A stretch of DNA of 64,000 nt from CBDBCU01 sp965242615 (GCA_965242615.1 CBDESR010000005.1:1984001-2048000); one strand, 5' to 3'; shown: positions 25,934-34,824, numbered from the stretch's first letter. The notes: generated by a model not told the origin, from the letters alone. Numbers and translations are program-made.

Positions 25934-26965
25934 TGGTGTGAAATAAAAAGGCCGGAAAGACCTTGCAGGGAAGGCGTCTTTGCCCCATAGTTAAGCCTAC
26001 CCGACAAAAGGAGACTGGGCTATGCTGGATCCGAACACCTTCCTGACCATACTATAGGTCCTGGTGGATGACTTTTGCAAATCCCGTGAGCCACCGCCCC
26101 GGCAACCGGGCCGCCCGCCGGCTTTGTCCGACAGCGCGGTAATTACTTTGCTTGGTTTCAGCCAATGGCGACGCTTTGGCAGCGAGCGGGACTTTTACCG
26201 CTACGCCGAGACCCAACTGCGGGACGCCTTCCCTCGTCTGCCCAACCGCAGCCAGTTCAACCGCCACGCCCGCCGCTGCTGCGCCTTGCAAGTAGCTTTC
26301 TGGCGTTACCAGTCCGACTTGCTGGCGGAACCGGAGGGGCTTTACCAAGCCCTCGACAGCACCGCCGTGCCGACCCGGGCCGCCAAGCGGCGGGGGAAGG
26401 GTTGGCTGCCGGGACAAGCCGACATCGGCTACAGCAACCGCTTGGGCTGGTATGCCGGCTTTCATTTGCTGCTGGCCGCGGGCCCGGCCGGCAACATTAC
26501 CGGGTTCAGCTTGTCCCCGGCCAGCGCCAAAGACCAGACCATGACCGAGGTTTTCCTGGCTTTTCGGTTGTATCCCCATCCTCGACTGCCTACTTTGGGA
26601 GCTTACTGCCCCTGGTATTTGGCCGACTAAGGCTTTACCGGGCGGGCGGCTCATCAACGCTGGCAGCAGGAGTATCAAGCTTGCGTTGTGACACCGCCGC
26701 AACGGCACCGCAAGCATCCCTGGAGCTACCCCTTGCGCCGTTGGGTGGCCGGCAAACGGCAGATTGGGGAAACGGCCTTTGCCCAGTTGCAAGGCTTTTT
26801 CCGCTTGGGGCAAGACCGGCCGCACACCTTGGAGGGCTTGCAGACGCGGCTGGTGGCTAAGGTGATTATGCATAACTTCTGCATCGGGCTGAACCGGCAG
26901 TTGGGCCGGCCCAATCTGTCCTTCGCCGACCTGCTGGGCTGGTAGCCCCCAGCTATTTCACACCA
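25934..26965 (+). mobile_element. IS982-like insertion sequence (1,032 bp, decayed)
   Basis: Bounded by perfect 12-bp inverted repeats TGGTGTGAAATA (25934-25945) and TATTTCACACCA (26954-26965). It contains one transposase gene broken by two stop codons. No target-site duplication can be seen in the flanks, which suggests an old insertion or a deletion at one end. The right end enters the Thr/Pro linker of a lipoprotein gene. Confidence 0.85.
26022..26945 (+). pseudogene. IS982-like transposase with two in-frame stop codons
   Basis: A single reading frame of ~307 codons from an ATG at 26022 with a good ribosome site (AAAAGGAG) to the TAG at 26943. It is broken by TAG at codon 12 (26055-26057) and TAA at 26628-26630; the frame is kept across both. 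DDE-type marks: ALDSTAVPT (first Asp), YLAD directly before the TAA (second Asp; GF follows), and GKRQIGETAFAQLQGFF with the Glu, then LNRQLGRP as in IS982 ends. Two nonsense mutations without frameshift suggest recent inactivation of a copy once active. Confidence 0.85.
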
Positions 26966-27487
26966 AGCGTTCCAGAGCCGACGCCGACGCCGACCGCTAC
27001 GCCGCAACCGACGGCCACTCCAGTGCCGACGGTTCCTTGGCAAAGGTTTAGCCCCAGGTCTTATTTCAGTGTTGATTTGCCGGAGGATTGGGCGGCAGAG
27101 TCCGACCACCACAGCATTGTTTCCTTTAACGCCCCTTGGTATCGGGCTACCCTGATGGTCTTTTCTGGAACCCGGGGCGAGCGTATGGACCAGGACCTTA
27201 CCCTTGCGGGCTTCGCTGATGGCTTCTTGGGCCTCAGGAAAAAAGAACCCGGCTTTGAGCTGGACGCCTTTTACGAAGTTTCGCCCACTGTCCAACGTTC
27301 GCGGTATCGGTATTCGCGGGACATCGGCTATTGCGATGACCAAGAGAGTTACGGGTTATACATTTTTCAGTCTGTGCGTCTTTTCGTCATCACGATGGAC
27401 GTGTGCGCCGACTGGACAGGCCAGTATGACGACGCTTTCGTCGAGCGGGTTTTTGACAGCCTTATCTACACGAACCAGCAACGGTAA
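26966..27487 (+). pseudogene. 5'-truncated Thr/Pro-linker lipoprotein gene
   Basis: The frame is open straight out of the IS right end: repeated PTPTPTATPQPTATPVPT, the linker type of the neighbouring lipoproteins, then a ~145-residue globular domain (SPRSYFSVDLPEDWAAESD at its start, VCADWTGQYDDAFVERVFDSL at its end) resembling the PsbP/DUF1795-like fold of small exported proteins. The signal peptide and lipobox are missing and cannot be found left of the IS. An ATG at 27023 could give a cytoplasmic 154-residue remnant. Most likely a gene cut by the insertion. Confidence 0.65.
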
Positions 27488-27490
27488 TCA

Positions 27491-27536
27491 GCGCGCCCGG
27501 CGGAGCCGGCAAATTGTTTGGCTCCGCCGGGGGCGC
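27491..27536 (+). terminator. 17-bp hairpin after the truncated lipoprotein gene
   Basis: Arms 27491-27507 and 27520-27536 pair over 17 bp with one mismatch around a 12-base loop, starting four bases after the stop codon. No T-run follows. Confidence 0.6.
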
Positions 27537-27597
27537 AGCGGATGATTGCCCCGGCTGCACTCCCGCAGCAGCCTAACCCGGAACACAAGGAGGTTTT

Positions 27598-28344
27598 ATG
27601 CTGAAAATCCGGCCCATCCTTACCTTTGGGGCTATCTTGTTGCTCACCGCCGTGGCCTGCGCTACCGCCGCCCCGGCTGTCCCCGCGTCTCCCACTGCTA
27701 CCCCGTCTCCTACCGCTACTCCCGTACCCACCGCCGCGCCGCGTCCCACGTCCCAATCGGCCATCACGCTTCCGCCCACCCCCACCCCTTGGGCTACCCG
27801 TATGCCTACTTTTACCCCCCGTCCCACCACCACACCGAGCCCGACCGCCACGCTTGCGCCACCTACGCCCACACCTGCTACCCCCCGTCCGCCCGCTACC
27901 CTTAGACCCACGCCAACCCTGGCGGAAACTTCTACCTGTTTCCGCTTTGCCGATGGCGCCAATCTTTTCCAGGAACACGACGCCATTCGGTGGTCGGAGT
28001 GTCCCGTCATTGAAAACGGCATCCTGCGGGCTGCGGGAACCGTATCAGGCAGTCGCACCCTCTTGGACTCTCCGTCCGTCGCCACCTTTGTCATCAAATA
28101 CCGGAACACCGACCGCGACGCGTTGATTATTCTCCGCCCTGCGCCGCCGGGCGCATCCTATCCGAACACGCCCGGCACTGCCGAGGCTATCCTTTGGGAT
28201 GTGAGCAGCCGGTCTTTTTCCATAAAAGCGCCGGTGGGCAGTTTGGCCGAGCCGGTTGATTTGCTGGTGTGGGGTTCGGATATTCCCGGCGCGCACATAA
28301 AGGCCCCGCCGCTGGCTATTCACTCCATCCGGTACATCCAGTAA
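27598..28344 (+). CDS. Thr/Pro-rich lipoprotein of unknown function
   Basis: A 248-residue exported protein. A hydrophobic signal ends in the lipobox LTAVAC (Cys ~21), followed by a long Thr/Pro/Ala linker to about residue 112, which would hold the domain away from the membrane. The ~135-residue C-terminal domain begins STCFRFADGANLFQEHDAIRW and ends LAIHSIRYIQ; it has two Cys that could pair. I do not recognise the domain. AAGGAGG precedes the ATG. It lies after the truncated lipoprotein gene and may have formed a pair with it. Confidence 0.8.
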   Translation: MLKIRPILTFGAILLLTAVACATAAPAVPASPTATPSPTATPVPTAAPRPTSQSAITLPPTPTPWATRMPTFTPRPTTTPSPTATLAPPTPTPATPRPPATLRPTPTLAETSTCFRFADGANLFQEHDAIRWSECPVIENGILRAAGTVSGSRTLLDSPSVATFVIKYRNTDRDALIILRPAPPGASYPNTPGTAEAILWDVSSRSFSIKAPVGSLAEPVDLLVWGSDIPGAHIKAPPLAIHSIRYIQ

Positions 28345-28374
28345 TCCGGCCCGACTGTGGGCGCGCCAGAAAGG

Positions 28375-28404
28375 GCGGGAGGGGCTAATCCCTCCTGCTC
28401 TTTT
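28375..28404 (+). terminator. Rho-independent terminator
   Basis: Nine-bp stem (28375-28383 with 28390-28398, one G-T pair), six-base loop and TCTTTT at 28399-28404, 31 bases after the lipoprotein stop. Confidence 0.75.
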
Positions 28405-28450
28405 CCAAATTAGTGACCCTTTTGACCTTCCCTAGACGATTCTGAAAAGG

Positions 28451-28479
28451 TTGCACAGAAGGAAACGATGATTTATAAT
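28451..28479 (+). promoter_or_regulatory. Sigma-70-type promoter of the two-gene HEPN-like unit
   Basis: -35 TTGCAC (28451-28456), 17-base spacer, -10 TATAAT (28474-28479). It lies 85 bases before the GTG at 28564. Confidence 0.75.
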
Positions 28480-28563
28480 TGCTAACGGAAGTTGCTTGAA
28501 CCGCACTGCTTTACCGGGTGAGATTGGTTAATCCCCCGAACAGCCTGAACTGGAGGTGCTTTA

Positions 28564-29355
28564 GTGACCCAGCAAGTCAACGCCGATCAAGAAGCTGTCA
28601 AGCGGCGGCGCGTACGCGGTGGCCACAGCAAACCCTTCCCTACGGTGAAGTTCGAGAGGGCACTTCTGTTGCCCAAGAGCATTGCCGAGCATGGCTTTGA
28701 CGGCGAAATCAGGCGGCTAACGCTGTTCAAGGAACTCAACCGCTCCCCAGACAGTGGCCCAAGCCAGGTTCTGGTCACCAACACGGAGAAGTACGGATTG
28801 GCCGTCCGGAAGCAACCGGGCGATTTTCTGTCACTCACGGACAGCGGGCGGGCCGCCTTGTCCACTGATGGCGATTCCCAAGAGGTTTTGGCGATACGGT
28901 TCAGCTTGGCCATCGAGCAGTTCGGGCCTTTCAGCACCATCTACGACAAGATGAAGGGCAAGGCTTTTCAAGAAGGCCCGGTGCTGAAGGATGAACTGGT
29001 CAAAGCCGGTGTTGCCGAGGATGACAGGGATAAGGCTACGGAAGTGTTCGCTGCGAACTTGCGCTTTCTCGGCCTTATCGAGGACATCGGGGGCCGGAAA
29101 TATGTTAAAGATATTGCGGAAATCCTCGATGAACTTCCACATAGTTCCGTAAGTGTCGCACCGACATCCTCCGATTTGGAACCTCCTGTCGCGGCTGTTT
29201 CCGAAGTGCGGGAAAGCGGCAAGATCGCCGCAGAAACCAAGCGCCCTGCTCTGCACGTAGACATCCAAGTCCACATAGACCCGACCTCGAGCGCAGAGCA
29301 GATTGACCAAATTTTCGCGAGCATGGCCCGACACCTTTACGGGAACGAGTCGTAG
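28564..29355 (+). CDS. Uncharacterised protein, probable winged-helix domains (DUF5343-like)
   Basis: A 263-residue soluble protein starting with GTG after GGAGGTG. A basic N-terminus (VKRRRVRGGHSK) precedes two segments that look like winged helices: one around RLTLFKELNRSPDSGPSQVLVTNTEKYGL and one around VFAANLRFLGLIEDIGGRKYV. The C-terminus, after a variable linker, has HVDIQVHIDPTSSAEQIDQIFASMARHLYG, a strand-helix unit common at the end of DNA-binding proteins of this kind. It overlaps the next gene by one base (TAGTG), so the two form one unit with their own promoter and probably one function. Confidence 0.65.
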   Translation: MTQQVNADQEAVKRRRVRGGHSKPFPTVKFERALLLPKSIAEHGFDGEIRRLTLFKELNRSPDSGPSQVLVTNTEKYGLAVRKQPGDFLSLTDSGRAALSTDGDSQEVLAIRFSLAIEQFGPFSTIYDKMKGKAFQEGPVLKDELVKAGVAEDDRDKATEVFAANLRFLGLIEDIGGRKYVKDIAEILDELPHSSVSVAPTSSDLEPPVAAVSEVRESGKIAAETKRPALHVDIQVHIDPTSSAEQIDQIFASMARHLYGNES

Positions 29356-29876
29356 TGGACGAGTTTTCGAGCGGTCGCGAAATAGCGTCGACACTGGGTG
29401 ACGTCCTGCGTTCCCTTAACGAAGCAGGATACGAAGTTCGCCGTGTTGTTCCACCCAGCATAGCTCCCACCTTACACCAACTCTTTGACGAGTTGGTAAC
29501 CGACGATTCGCTTCGGCAAGCCAGTGCTTCGTTATTTGTCGACGGCTACTATGCCCGGGCCGTCGAGGAAGCGTTCAAGTGCCTCAACAATGCCGTCAAA
29601 GATAAGTCGGGTAACACTGACCGAGACGGCGCGCCATTGATGCGGACGGTGTTCAGCCCCAATGCGCCCATCCTCAAGCTCAACCCGTTGCAGTCCCCAT
29701 CGGAGCGGGATGAACAGCAGGGCTATATGGATTTATTCGCCGGTGCGATGACCGGCATCCGAAACCCGCGCGCTCACGAGCATAGCCTGGTGGACGCCGG
29801 CGAGGTAGCCTTGGAACTGCTGACTCTGGCCAACCACCTGATGCGGAAACTGGATGGCGCGGTTGAGAATCCGTAG
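29355..29876 (+). CDS. TIGR02391 (Ymh-like) family protein with HEPN-type RX4H motif
   Basis: A 173-residue protein. The pattern DGYYARAVEEAFKCLNNAVKDKSG, followed by ERDEQQGYMDLFAGAMTGIRNPRAHEH and LELLTLANHLMRKLD, is that of TIGR02391, a family often found with restriction or defence genes. RNPRAH fits the R-x4-H of HEPN RNases. The start is GTG, sharing its G with the stop of the previous gene. A toxin or abortive-infection effector role, with the upstream winged-helix protein as sensor or antidote, is inference. Confidence 0.8.
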   Translation: MDEFSSGREIASTLGDVLRSLNEAGYEVRRVVPPSIAPTLHQLFDELVTDDSLRQASASLFVDGYYARAVEEAFKCLNNAVKDKSGNTDRDGAPLMRTVFSPNAPILKLNPLQSPSERDEQQGYMDLFAGAMTGIRNPRAHEHSLVDAGEVALELLTLANHLMRKLDGAVENP

Positions 29877-29995
29877 GGATTAACCGGCCGCTTACCTGAA
29901 CTTGGCGCAGGATAAGCGGCGGCAGCTTGCGGCGGGGAATTTCTTACAGCCGGAGAATTGCCGGAATCCTTGAATAAATCGGGAGGGGTCGAGCC

Positions 29996-30778
29996 TTAAT
30001 CCCGCCCGGGGTAGTAATAAACCATCACCTGCTTATATTCGCCCTGCCCCCAAGACAATGCTTCCGACGGGACATCCCGGAGGCTTATCCCCCCGGAGCG
30101 GCTATACCTCACCACCGGAGCAACCCCGGTTTCCACCTCATCACTACCCCACGCTTGGGCCGCCAACCCCAATCGCTTACTAGCTATGCTTCCTCCTGGA
30201 ACCCTGTAAGCGGTTTTCCCCGTGCGCCGTTGCTTAAGGTTGAACTTGCCGTTGCCGTCGAACGCCCAAACCCCCATAAGGGCTTCCTCCGGCATCAGGT
30301 CAATCATCCGAAAAGCCGTTGCGGGAATAGAAGTATCATACTTGCGGGCCAAGTTCTGCAAGTTCCGCAAAGACCACCCCCCTAGCCAGGCGTCTTCCTG
30401 AAAAGCTAAGCGCGGCATCAGAATCTCGGCGGCGATTTGGTCGCACAACCACTCTTCCGCATCGCTATGACCGTGGCCGCGATACTTTAAGGCAATATCG
30501 GCTTGCTGGGACTCCTGCAAAAGCAGATGCCCCAACTCGTGGGCAAAGGAAAACCGTTGGCGCGTCAACCGGCTTGGCCGGTCTGCCTTTTTAAGAACTA
30601 TGCTGTAACCGTTCCGGTTCGGCAAAAGCATAGCCTCCGACCCGATTTCCCGCTCCTCAATTGAGGTTACACCCCAACGCTGGGCAAAGGTTTTCAGGTC
30701 GACCTGACAAGGCAGGGCTTCCAAGCGGAACTCCTCCCGTATAGCAGAAAGCAACTGGTTGCTATTTGGAGTCGCCAT
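29996..30778 (-). CDS. ImmA/IrrE-family metallopeptidase
   Basis: A 260-residue zinc peptidase. The HExxH motif is FAHELGHLLLQ, followed ~35 residues later by DQIAAEILMPRLAF, which carries the third zinc ligand, as in ImmA/IrrE. Such proteases cleave a partner XRE repressor, here probably the product of the preceding gene, whose end it overlaps by 17 bases. The ATG at 30778 is chosen because the longer frame upstream has no conserved content and lies inside the repressor gene. The C-terminal ~100 residues form a variable domain. Confidence 0.85.
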   Translation of the reverse strand: MATPNSNQLLSAIREEFRLEALPCQVDLKTFAQRWGVTSIEEREIGSEAMLLPNRNGYSIVLKKADRPSRLTRQRFSFAHELGHLLLQESQQADIALKYRGHGHSDAEEWLCDQIAAEILMPRLAFQEDAWLGGWSLRNLQNLARKYDTSIPATAFRMIDLMPEEALMGVWAFDGNGKFNLKQRRTGKTAYRVPGGSIASKRLGLAAQAWGSDEVETGVAPVVRYSRSGGISLRDVPSEALSWGQGEYKQVMVYYYPGRD

Positions 30779-31196
30779 GGTCCAGACCGAACAAGTCGAT
30801 CTCATCCTCCAACTGCTTTTGGGATTCGAAGTTATCTGCCAAAATACGCAAATCGGTATCGGACAGATTCGCTTCCCTGAAGCTGGGTGCCGAATTAAGG
30901 TTTTGCCAGAACTCTTGCCTAATGGCGGGGACAGGAAATCGCGACCTGACAAACCTGAACACTGCGTCTTGGGTTTCGTCGTACCCGCTACGGAGGTACT
31001 CAGGCGTGCACTCCAACGCTTCGGCTAAGGGTTCCAGGAAATCGTCCAATACTGGACTGTTGCCCGATTCCATACGGGCAATAGCCCTTTGACTGAGCCC
31101 AACCCTTGACGCAATTTCCTCTTGGGTGAGCCCAACCTCAACCCGACGCCGGAGCAGCCGCTCCGAAATCTTTTCTTCTTTATCCCTCATTTTCAC
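30762..31196 (-). CDS. XRE-family HTH transcriptional regulator
   Basis: A 144-residue protein. The helix-turn-helix spans residues ~12-66: RRRVEVGLTQEEIASRVGLSQRAIARMESG is the XRE/Cro-CI pattern, then LEPLAEALECTPEYL. The C-terminal half is helical and acidic. It forms a coupled pair with the ImmA/IrrE peptidase. Such pairs control integrative elements, toxin-antitoxin or stress genes; no target operon lies next to it in this direction, apart from nrdJ downstream of it. Confidence 0.85.
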   Translation of the reverse strand: MKMRDKEEKISERLLRRRVEVGLTQEEIASRVGLSQRAIARMESGNSPVLDDFLEPLAEALECTPEYLRSGYDETQDAVFRFVRSRFPVPAIRQEFWQNLNSAPSFREANLSDTDLRILADNFESQKQLEDEIDLFGLDHGDSK

Positions 31197-31226
31197 CTCC
31201 GCTCACTATTATATACCTCCTCCCCC

Positions 31227-33698
31227 CTACTCACACTTATTCCAGCCGCAGGCTACGCACATCAGGCAACCCTCCTGGAAAATCACCGGCGTGTTGCAGT
31301 CCGGGCATTTGCGGGCAATGTTGACCGCCGGGACCGTCTGCCGCAAGACGCCGTTCCCGGCCGCCAGTTCCCCCTTCCCGTTCCGCTGCGCCGGCTGGGG
31401 GACGAACTGCATTTGCACCGACTCCACTTCCGGCGGGTTCAGGGTTTCGACGGCGTCTCCGGCGTAGTTTTCCAGAACCAGCGCCACCGCATCCGGGCCG
31501 GAGCGCACCAGCGTCCCGTTGTCCCACGCCGGGCAGCAGGTAATTCCCCGCAGCTGCGTCACCACATCCCGCGCGCTGATGCCGGAGCGCAACGCCAGGG
31601 ACACCAGCCGGGAAATGGCTTCCAGCTGCGCCGAATCGCAGCCGCCGGCTTTGCCCAAAGTCCCAAACAGCTCAAAGGGATTGCCGGTTTCGCCGAAGTT
31701 GACAGTGATATACATATTGCCGTGGCCGGTGCGTACCCGCTCGGTAACGCCGTGAATCTGCCGCGGCCGTTCCCGCGGCACCCGCCGCTCCGGGATGACC
31801 AGATAATCGCCATCCGCGCCGTAGCCATTGGCAGCTGGGACATTGCCCACTGCGCCGTTGCCGGTGTCCCCGGTGCTTAACACTTGCCCTTCCTTGCTGC
31901 CATCCCGATAAACGGTGATGCCCTTGCAGTCGGTTTCGTAAGCCAGACGGTAGGCCGCGGCGACATCGGCGATAGTGGCTTCGGCCGGGAAGTTGATGGT
32001 CTTGGACACCGAGTTGTCGGTGTACCGCTGAAAGGCGGCCTGCATCCGCACGTGCCACTCCGGGGTAATGTCGTGAGAAGTGCGGAACACCTCCTTAACC
32101 CAATCCGGCACCGGCAACTCCGGGTCAATCAACGCCAGGCTGCCCTTTTGCGCCAACTGCTCCATCAGTTCGGTGGAGTAAAAGCCTTCGTAGCGGGCCA
32201 CCGCCTCAAAGTAAGGATTGCCCTCGACCAACCGGGTGTTGTCCATCACATTGCGGACATAGGACAGGGCAAAGAGCGGCTCAATGCCGCTGGAGGCCCC
32301 GGAGATGATGCTGATGGTGCCGGTGGGCGCAATGGTCACCGGCGCCGAGTTCCGCATCCGCTGTACCTGGCCCGGCCGGTTGTAAATGCTGCCCTCCCAA
32401 GCCGGAAAGACGCCGCGCCGTTCCGCCAATTCCGCCGACGCCCGGTAGGTTTCCTCCTGAATCCGCCGCATCACTTCCGCCCCCAACTCCAGGGCTTCCT
32501 CGGAATCGTAGCGGATACCCAACTGCACCAGCAGGTCCGAAAAGCCCATAATGCCCATTCCGATGCGGCGGGTCTTTTTGCTCATCGCCGCAATTTCCGG
32601 GATGGGATAGTTGTTCATATCAATGACATTGTCCAGCAGATGGACGCCGGTGCGGACCGCCCGGGCCAGCCGGTTCCAATCCATTTCCACCGCATCCCCG
32701 GTATGCCGCACCATCCGGGCGACATTCAGGGAACCCAGGTTGCAGGATTCAAAGGGCAGCAGGGGCTGTTCACCGCAGGGATTGGTCGATTCAATCCAGC
32801 CCAGTTGCGGGTTAGGATTGTCCCGGTTAATCCGGTCCAGAAAGACGATGCCCGGGTCGCCGGTTTTCCACGCCATTTCCACCAGACGGTCAAAGACCGC
32901 TTTAGCGTTCAGTTGACCGACTACTTCCCCGGAGCGCGGGTTCACCAGGTTATAATCCCGGCCCTGCTCCACCCGCTGCATAAAATCCTCAGTAACGGCG
33001 ACGGAGATGTTGAAGTTAATCAGATGTTCCCCGTCCTCTTTGGCGTGGATAAAGCGCAGAATGTCCGGGTGTTCCACATTCAGGATGCCCATATTGGCGC
33101 CGCGGCGGGTGCCCCCCTGCTTGACCACATCGGTAGCGGCGTCAAAGGCGTTAATAAAGCTGACCGGCCCGGAAGCTACGCCGCCGGTAGTGCCGACCAC
33201 ATCCCCCTCCGGGCGCAGCCGGGAAAAGGAAAAGCCGGTGCCGCCGCCGCTCTTGTGAATCAGCGCCGTCTGCCGCACCCGGTCAAAAATCGACTCCAAG
33301 GAATCGTCCACCGGCAGCACAAAGCACGCCGAAAGCTGCTGCAACTCCCGCCCGGCGTTCATCAGCGTCGGGGAGTTGGGCATAAACTCCAGGCTCCGCA
33401 TCACATCATAGAACTCCTCCTCCGTGGCCTGCCGTTCCCGCTCCGGGACGCCATAGTTCCGGTCGGCTTGGGACAGGTTGCACGCCACCCGCCGAAACAT
33501 CCCGTCCGGGTCTTCGAGGACATTGCCCTCCCGGTCTTTGGCCAAGTAGCGGCGGCGCAGCACCACCTGGGAGTTCTCCGTCAACTCCGTGGAACGGTTG
33601 TTGATTTGGCCGCTGATGCCGGCGGCGGCCAAGGCATCCCGGAGCCGACGCCGCGTATCGGCGGTGGCTTGGCCCGTACTTTCTTTGATGGTTGCCAT
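31227..33698 (-). CDS. nrdJ: Adenosylcobalamin-dependent (class II) ribonucleotide reductase
   Basis: An 823-residue enzyme reducing ribonucleotides to deoxyribonucleotides with a B12-generated thiyl radical. Visible: SACFVLPVDDS near residue 125, KQGGTRRGANMGIL, the active-site loop STNPCGEQPLLPFESCNLGSLN and PTGTISIISGASSGIEPLFAL. A C-terminal CxxC zinc ribbon (CPDCNTP...CLMCVACGWNKC) ends the chain, as in NrdJ. The ATG at 33698 is preferred over a GTG at 33707. A possible promoter lies just upstream (TTGACT, 16-base spacer, TGTAAG). It is the last of a run starting with nrdR. The organism must make or import cobalamin, which fits cobA. Confidence 0.95.
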   Translation of the reverse strand: MATIKESTGQATADTRRRLRDALAAAGISGQINNRSTELTENSQVVLRRRYLAKDREGNVLEDPDGMFRRVACNLSQADRNYGVPERERQATEEEFYDVMRSLEFMPNSPTLMNAGRELQQLSACFVLPVDDSLESIFDRVRQTALIHKSGGGTGFSFSRLRPEGDVVGTTGGVASGPVSFINAFDAATDVVKQGGTRRGANMGILNVEHPDILRFIHAKEDGEHLINFNISVAVTEDFMQRVEQGRDYNLVNPRSGEVVGQLNAKAVFDRLVEMAWKTGDPGIVFLDRINRDNPNPQLGWIESTNPCGEQPLLPFESCNLGSLNVARMVRHTGDAVEMDWNRLARAVRTGVHLLDNVIDMNNYPIPEIAAMSKKTRRIGMGIMGFSDLLVQLGIRYDSEEALELGAEVMRRIQEETYRASAELAERRGVFPAWEGSIYNRPGQVQRMRNSAPVTIAPTGTISIISGASSGIEPLFALSYVRNVMDNTRLVEGNPYFEAVARYEGFYSTELMEQLAQKGSLALIDPELPVPDWVKEVFRTSHDITPEWHVRMQAAFQRYTDNSVSKTINFPAEATIADVAAAYRLAYETDCKGITVYRDGSKEGQVLSTGDTGNGAVGNVPAANGYGADGDYLVIPERRVPRERPRQIHGVTERVRTGHGNMYITVNFGETGNPFELFGTLGKAGGCDSAQLEAISRLVSLALRSGISARDVVTQLRGITCCPAWDNGTLVRSGPDAVALVLENYAGDAVETLNPPEVESVQMQFVPQPAQRNGKGELAAGNGVLRQTVPAVNIARKCPDCNTPVIFQEGCLMCVACGWNKCE

Positions 33699-33831
33699 TT
33701 TCCTCACCCTTACAGCACTCGCAAATATAAAGTCAAGTTACTCGGTTGGGCTATCCCCTCCTCAGGCAATAGCTAGTCGGGCGTCCGTTGGCTTCCGGCG
33801 GCCGCTTTCCGGCCGGCTTTGGGGAAAATGC

Positions 33832-34263
33832 TTACCGGGAATCCGCCGCCAGTTCCAGCCGCGGCGGCGGGTTCAGCCGGGCGTTCAGCATCAGATCGAG
33901 GTTCAATCCCCAATGGAAATACATCACCGGGACGGCCCGGAGCGGCCGCGGCCGGCCCAGGCAACGGGCGATGGTATTGACCGCCGCCCGCAGCGGACTA
34001 GTGGCAACGGCTTGGCGGATGACCCCGGACTGCAATTGCGCCCCGCGCTGCGCCAGTTCCCGCTCCAGCAAATCGGCCAGGTCTTTCAGCGCGCCGTAAG
34101 CCAGGGGATGGGACGCCGCCAAAGCGACGGTCAGCCCCTCCGGGGCAAGGCGGCAGTCCCGCACCGGAAAGCTGCGCCCCACGGCGGCGGCCAAGGCGGC
34201 CGCCTGCTCCAGAGGCAAGGGCTGGCAGCGGATTTCTACCAGGTAGTTAACTTGGTCAAGCAT
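33832..34263 (-). CDS. Hypothetical protein between nrdR and nrdJ (143 aa)
   Basis: A 143-residue protein with no membrane segment. It starts MLDQVNYLVEIRCQPLP and has an Ala/Leu-rich helical middle, then CLGRPRPLRAVPVMYFHWGLNLD. I do not recognise it. It lies on the same strand between nrdR and nrdJ, ~130 bases from nrdJ, and is probably part of the same transcript. Confidence 0.5.
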   Translation of the reverse strand: MLDQVNYLVEIRCQPLPLEQAAALAAAVGRSFPVRDCRLAPEGLTVALAASHPLAYGALKDLADLLERELAQRGAQLQSGVIRQAVATSPLRAAVNTIARCLGRPRPLRAVPVMYFHWGLNLDLMLNARLNPPPRLELAADSR

Positions 34264-34386
34264 AGGATTATTGTAATACTCCCTTTGGTGTTGATGGTAG
34301 GGCGGGAAGTTGCCAAATTAGCAAACTTCACCAGTCTCGGCTTTGCTGCCGGGCGGTTGCAACGGGGGAAATCGTCCCGGCCCGGT

Positions 34387-34824
34387 TCAGGAACCGGCGC
34401 CGGTTTCCGCCCACTGTTGTAACACTTTTTCCGCCGATTGTCTCTGTGCCGCCGTCAGTAACCGGGCCACTTGGGACAACTCGCCGCCCAGCTCGGCGTG
34501 GAGTTTCCACATCCGGCGGCTTTCCGCTTCGAGCAATTCCAGTTCCGCGGCGGCGTCAGCTTTCACCGGAACTTCCGCCACCGCCAATCCGCCGGCCGGC
34601 GCGGCGGCCAATTCCCGCTGCGGCAATACCGCCACCGCCGTGTTGATCGCCGGGCCCGGCGGCGTCAGTTGCGCCGCCGCCGGGGACAAGTCCAGATTGA
34701 CGCCGCATTCCAGCCGCTGCCGCAGTTCCGCAACCTGGCCGTCCAACCCCACTGCCGCCCACTCCGCCCGTTTGTGGCTTTTCCACAAAACCACATAATC
34801 CGCAGTGCGATTGATGTTCAACAT
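34387..34824 (-). CDS. Hypothetical protein between nrdR and nrdJ (145 aa)
   Basis: A 145-residue protein, starting MLNINRTADYVVLWKSHKRAEWAAVG, with a long alpha-helical stretch near the end (AAAELELLEAESRRMWKLHAEL). Its first residues resemble the start of the preceding small proteins of the run only in style. No known family recognised; soluble. Same strand as nrdR, 30 bases after the 85-residue gene. Confidence 0.5.
   Translation of the reverse strand: MLNINRTADYVVLWKSHKRAEWAAVGLDGQVAELRQRLECGVNLDLSPAAAQLTPPGPAINTAVAVLPQRELAAAPAGGLAVAEVPVKADAAAELELLEAESRRMWKLHAELGGELSQVARLLTAAQRQSAEKVLQQWAETGAGS

Noticed and set aside
26055..26630. Readthrough or recoding of TAG and TAA in the transposase
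   Set aside because: No stem-loop or programmed-shift signal seen; other genes use TAG and TAA as stops in the same window. Pseudogene is simpler.
31884..33776. 630-codon plus-strand frame opposite nrdJ
   Set aside because: Antisense of a conserved enzyme; composition (His, Gln, Arg, Pro) typical of shadow frames.
33699..33831. Cobalamin riboswitch before nrdJ
   Set aside because: The 130-base gap has a possible promoter but no B12-box-like conserved sequence or long folded leader.
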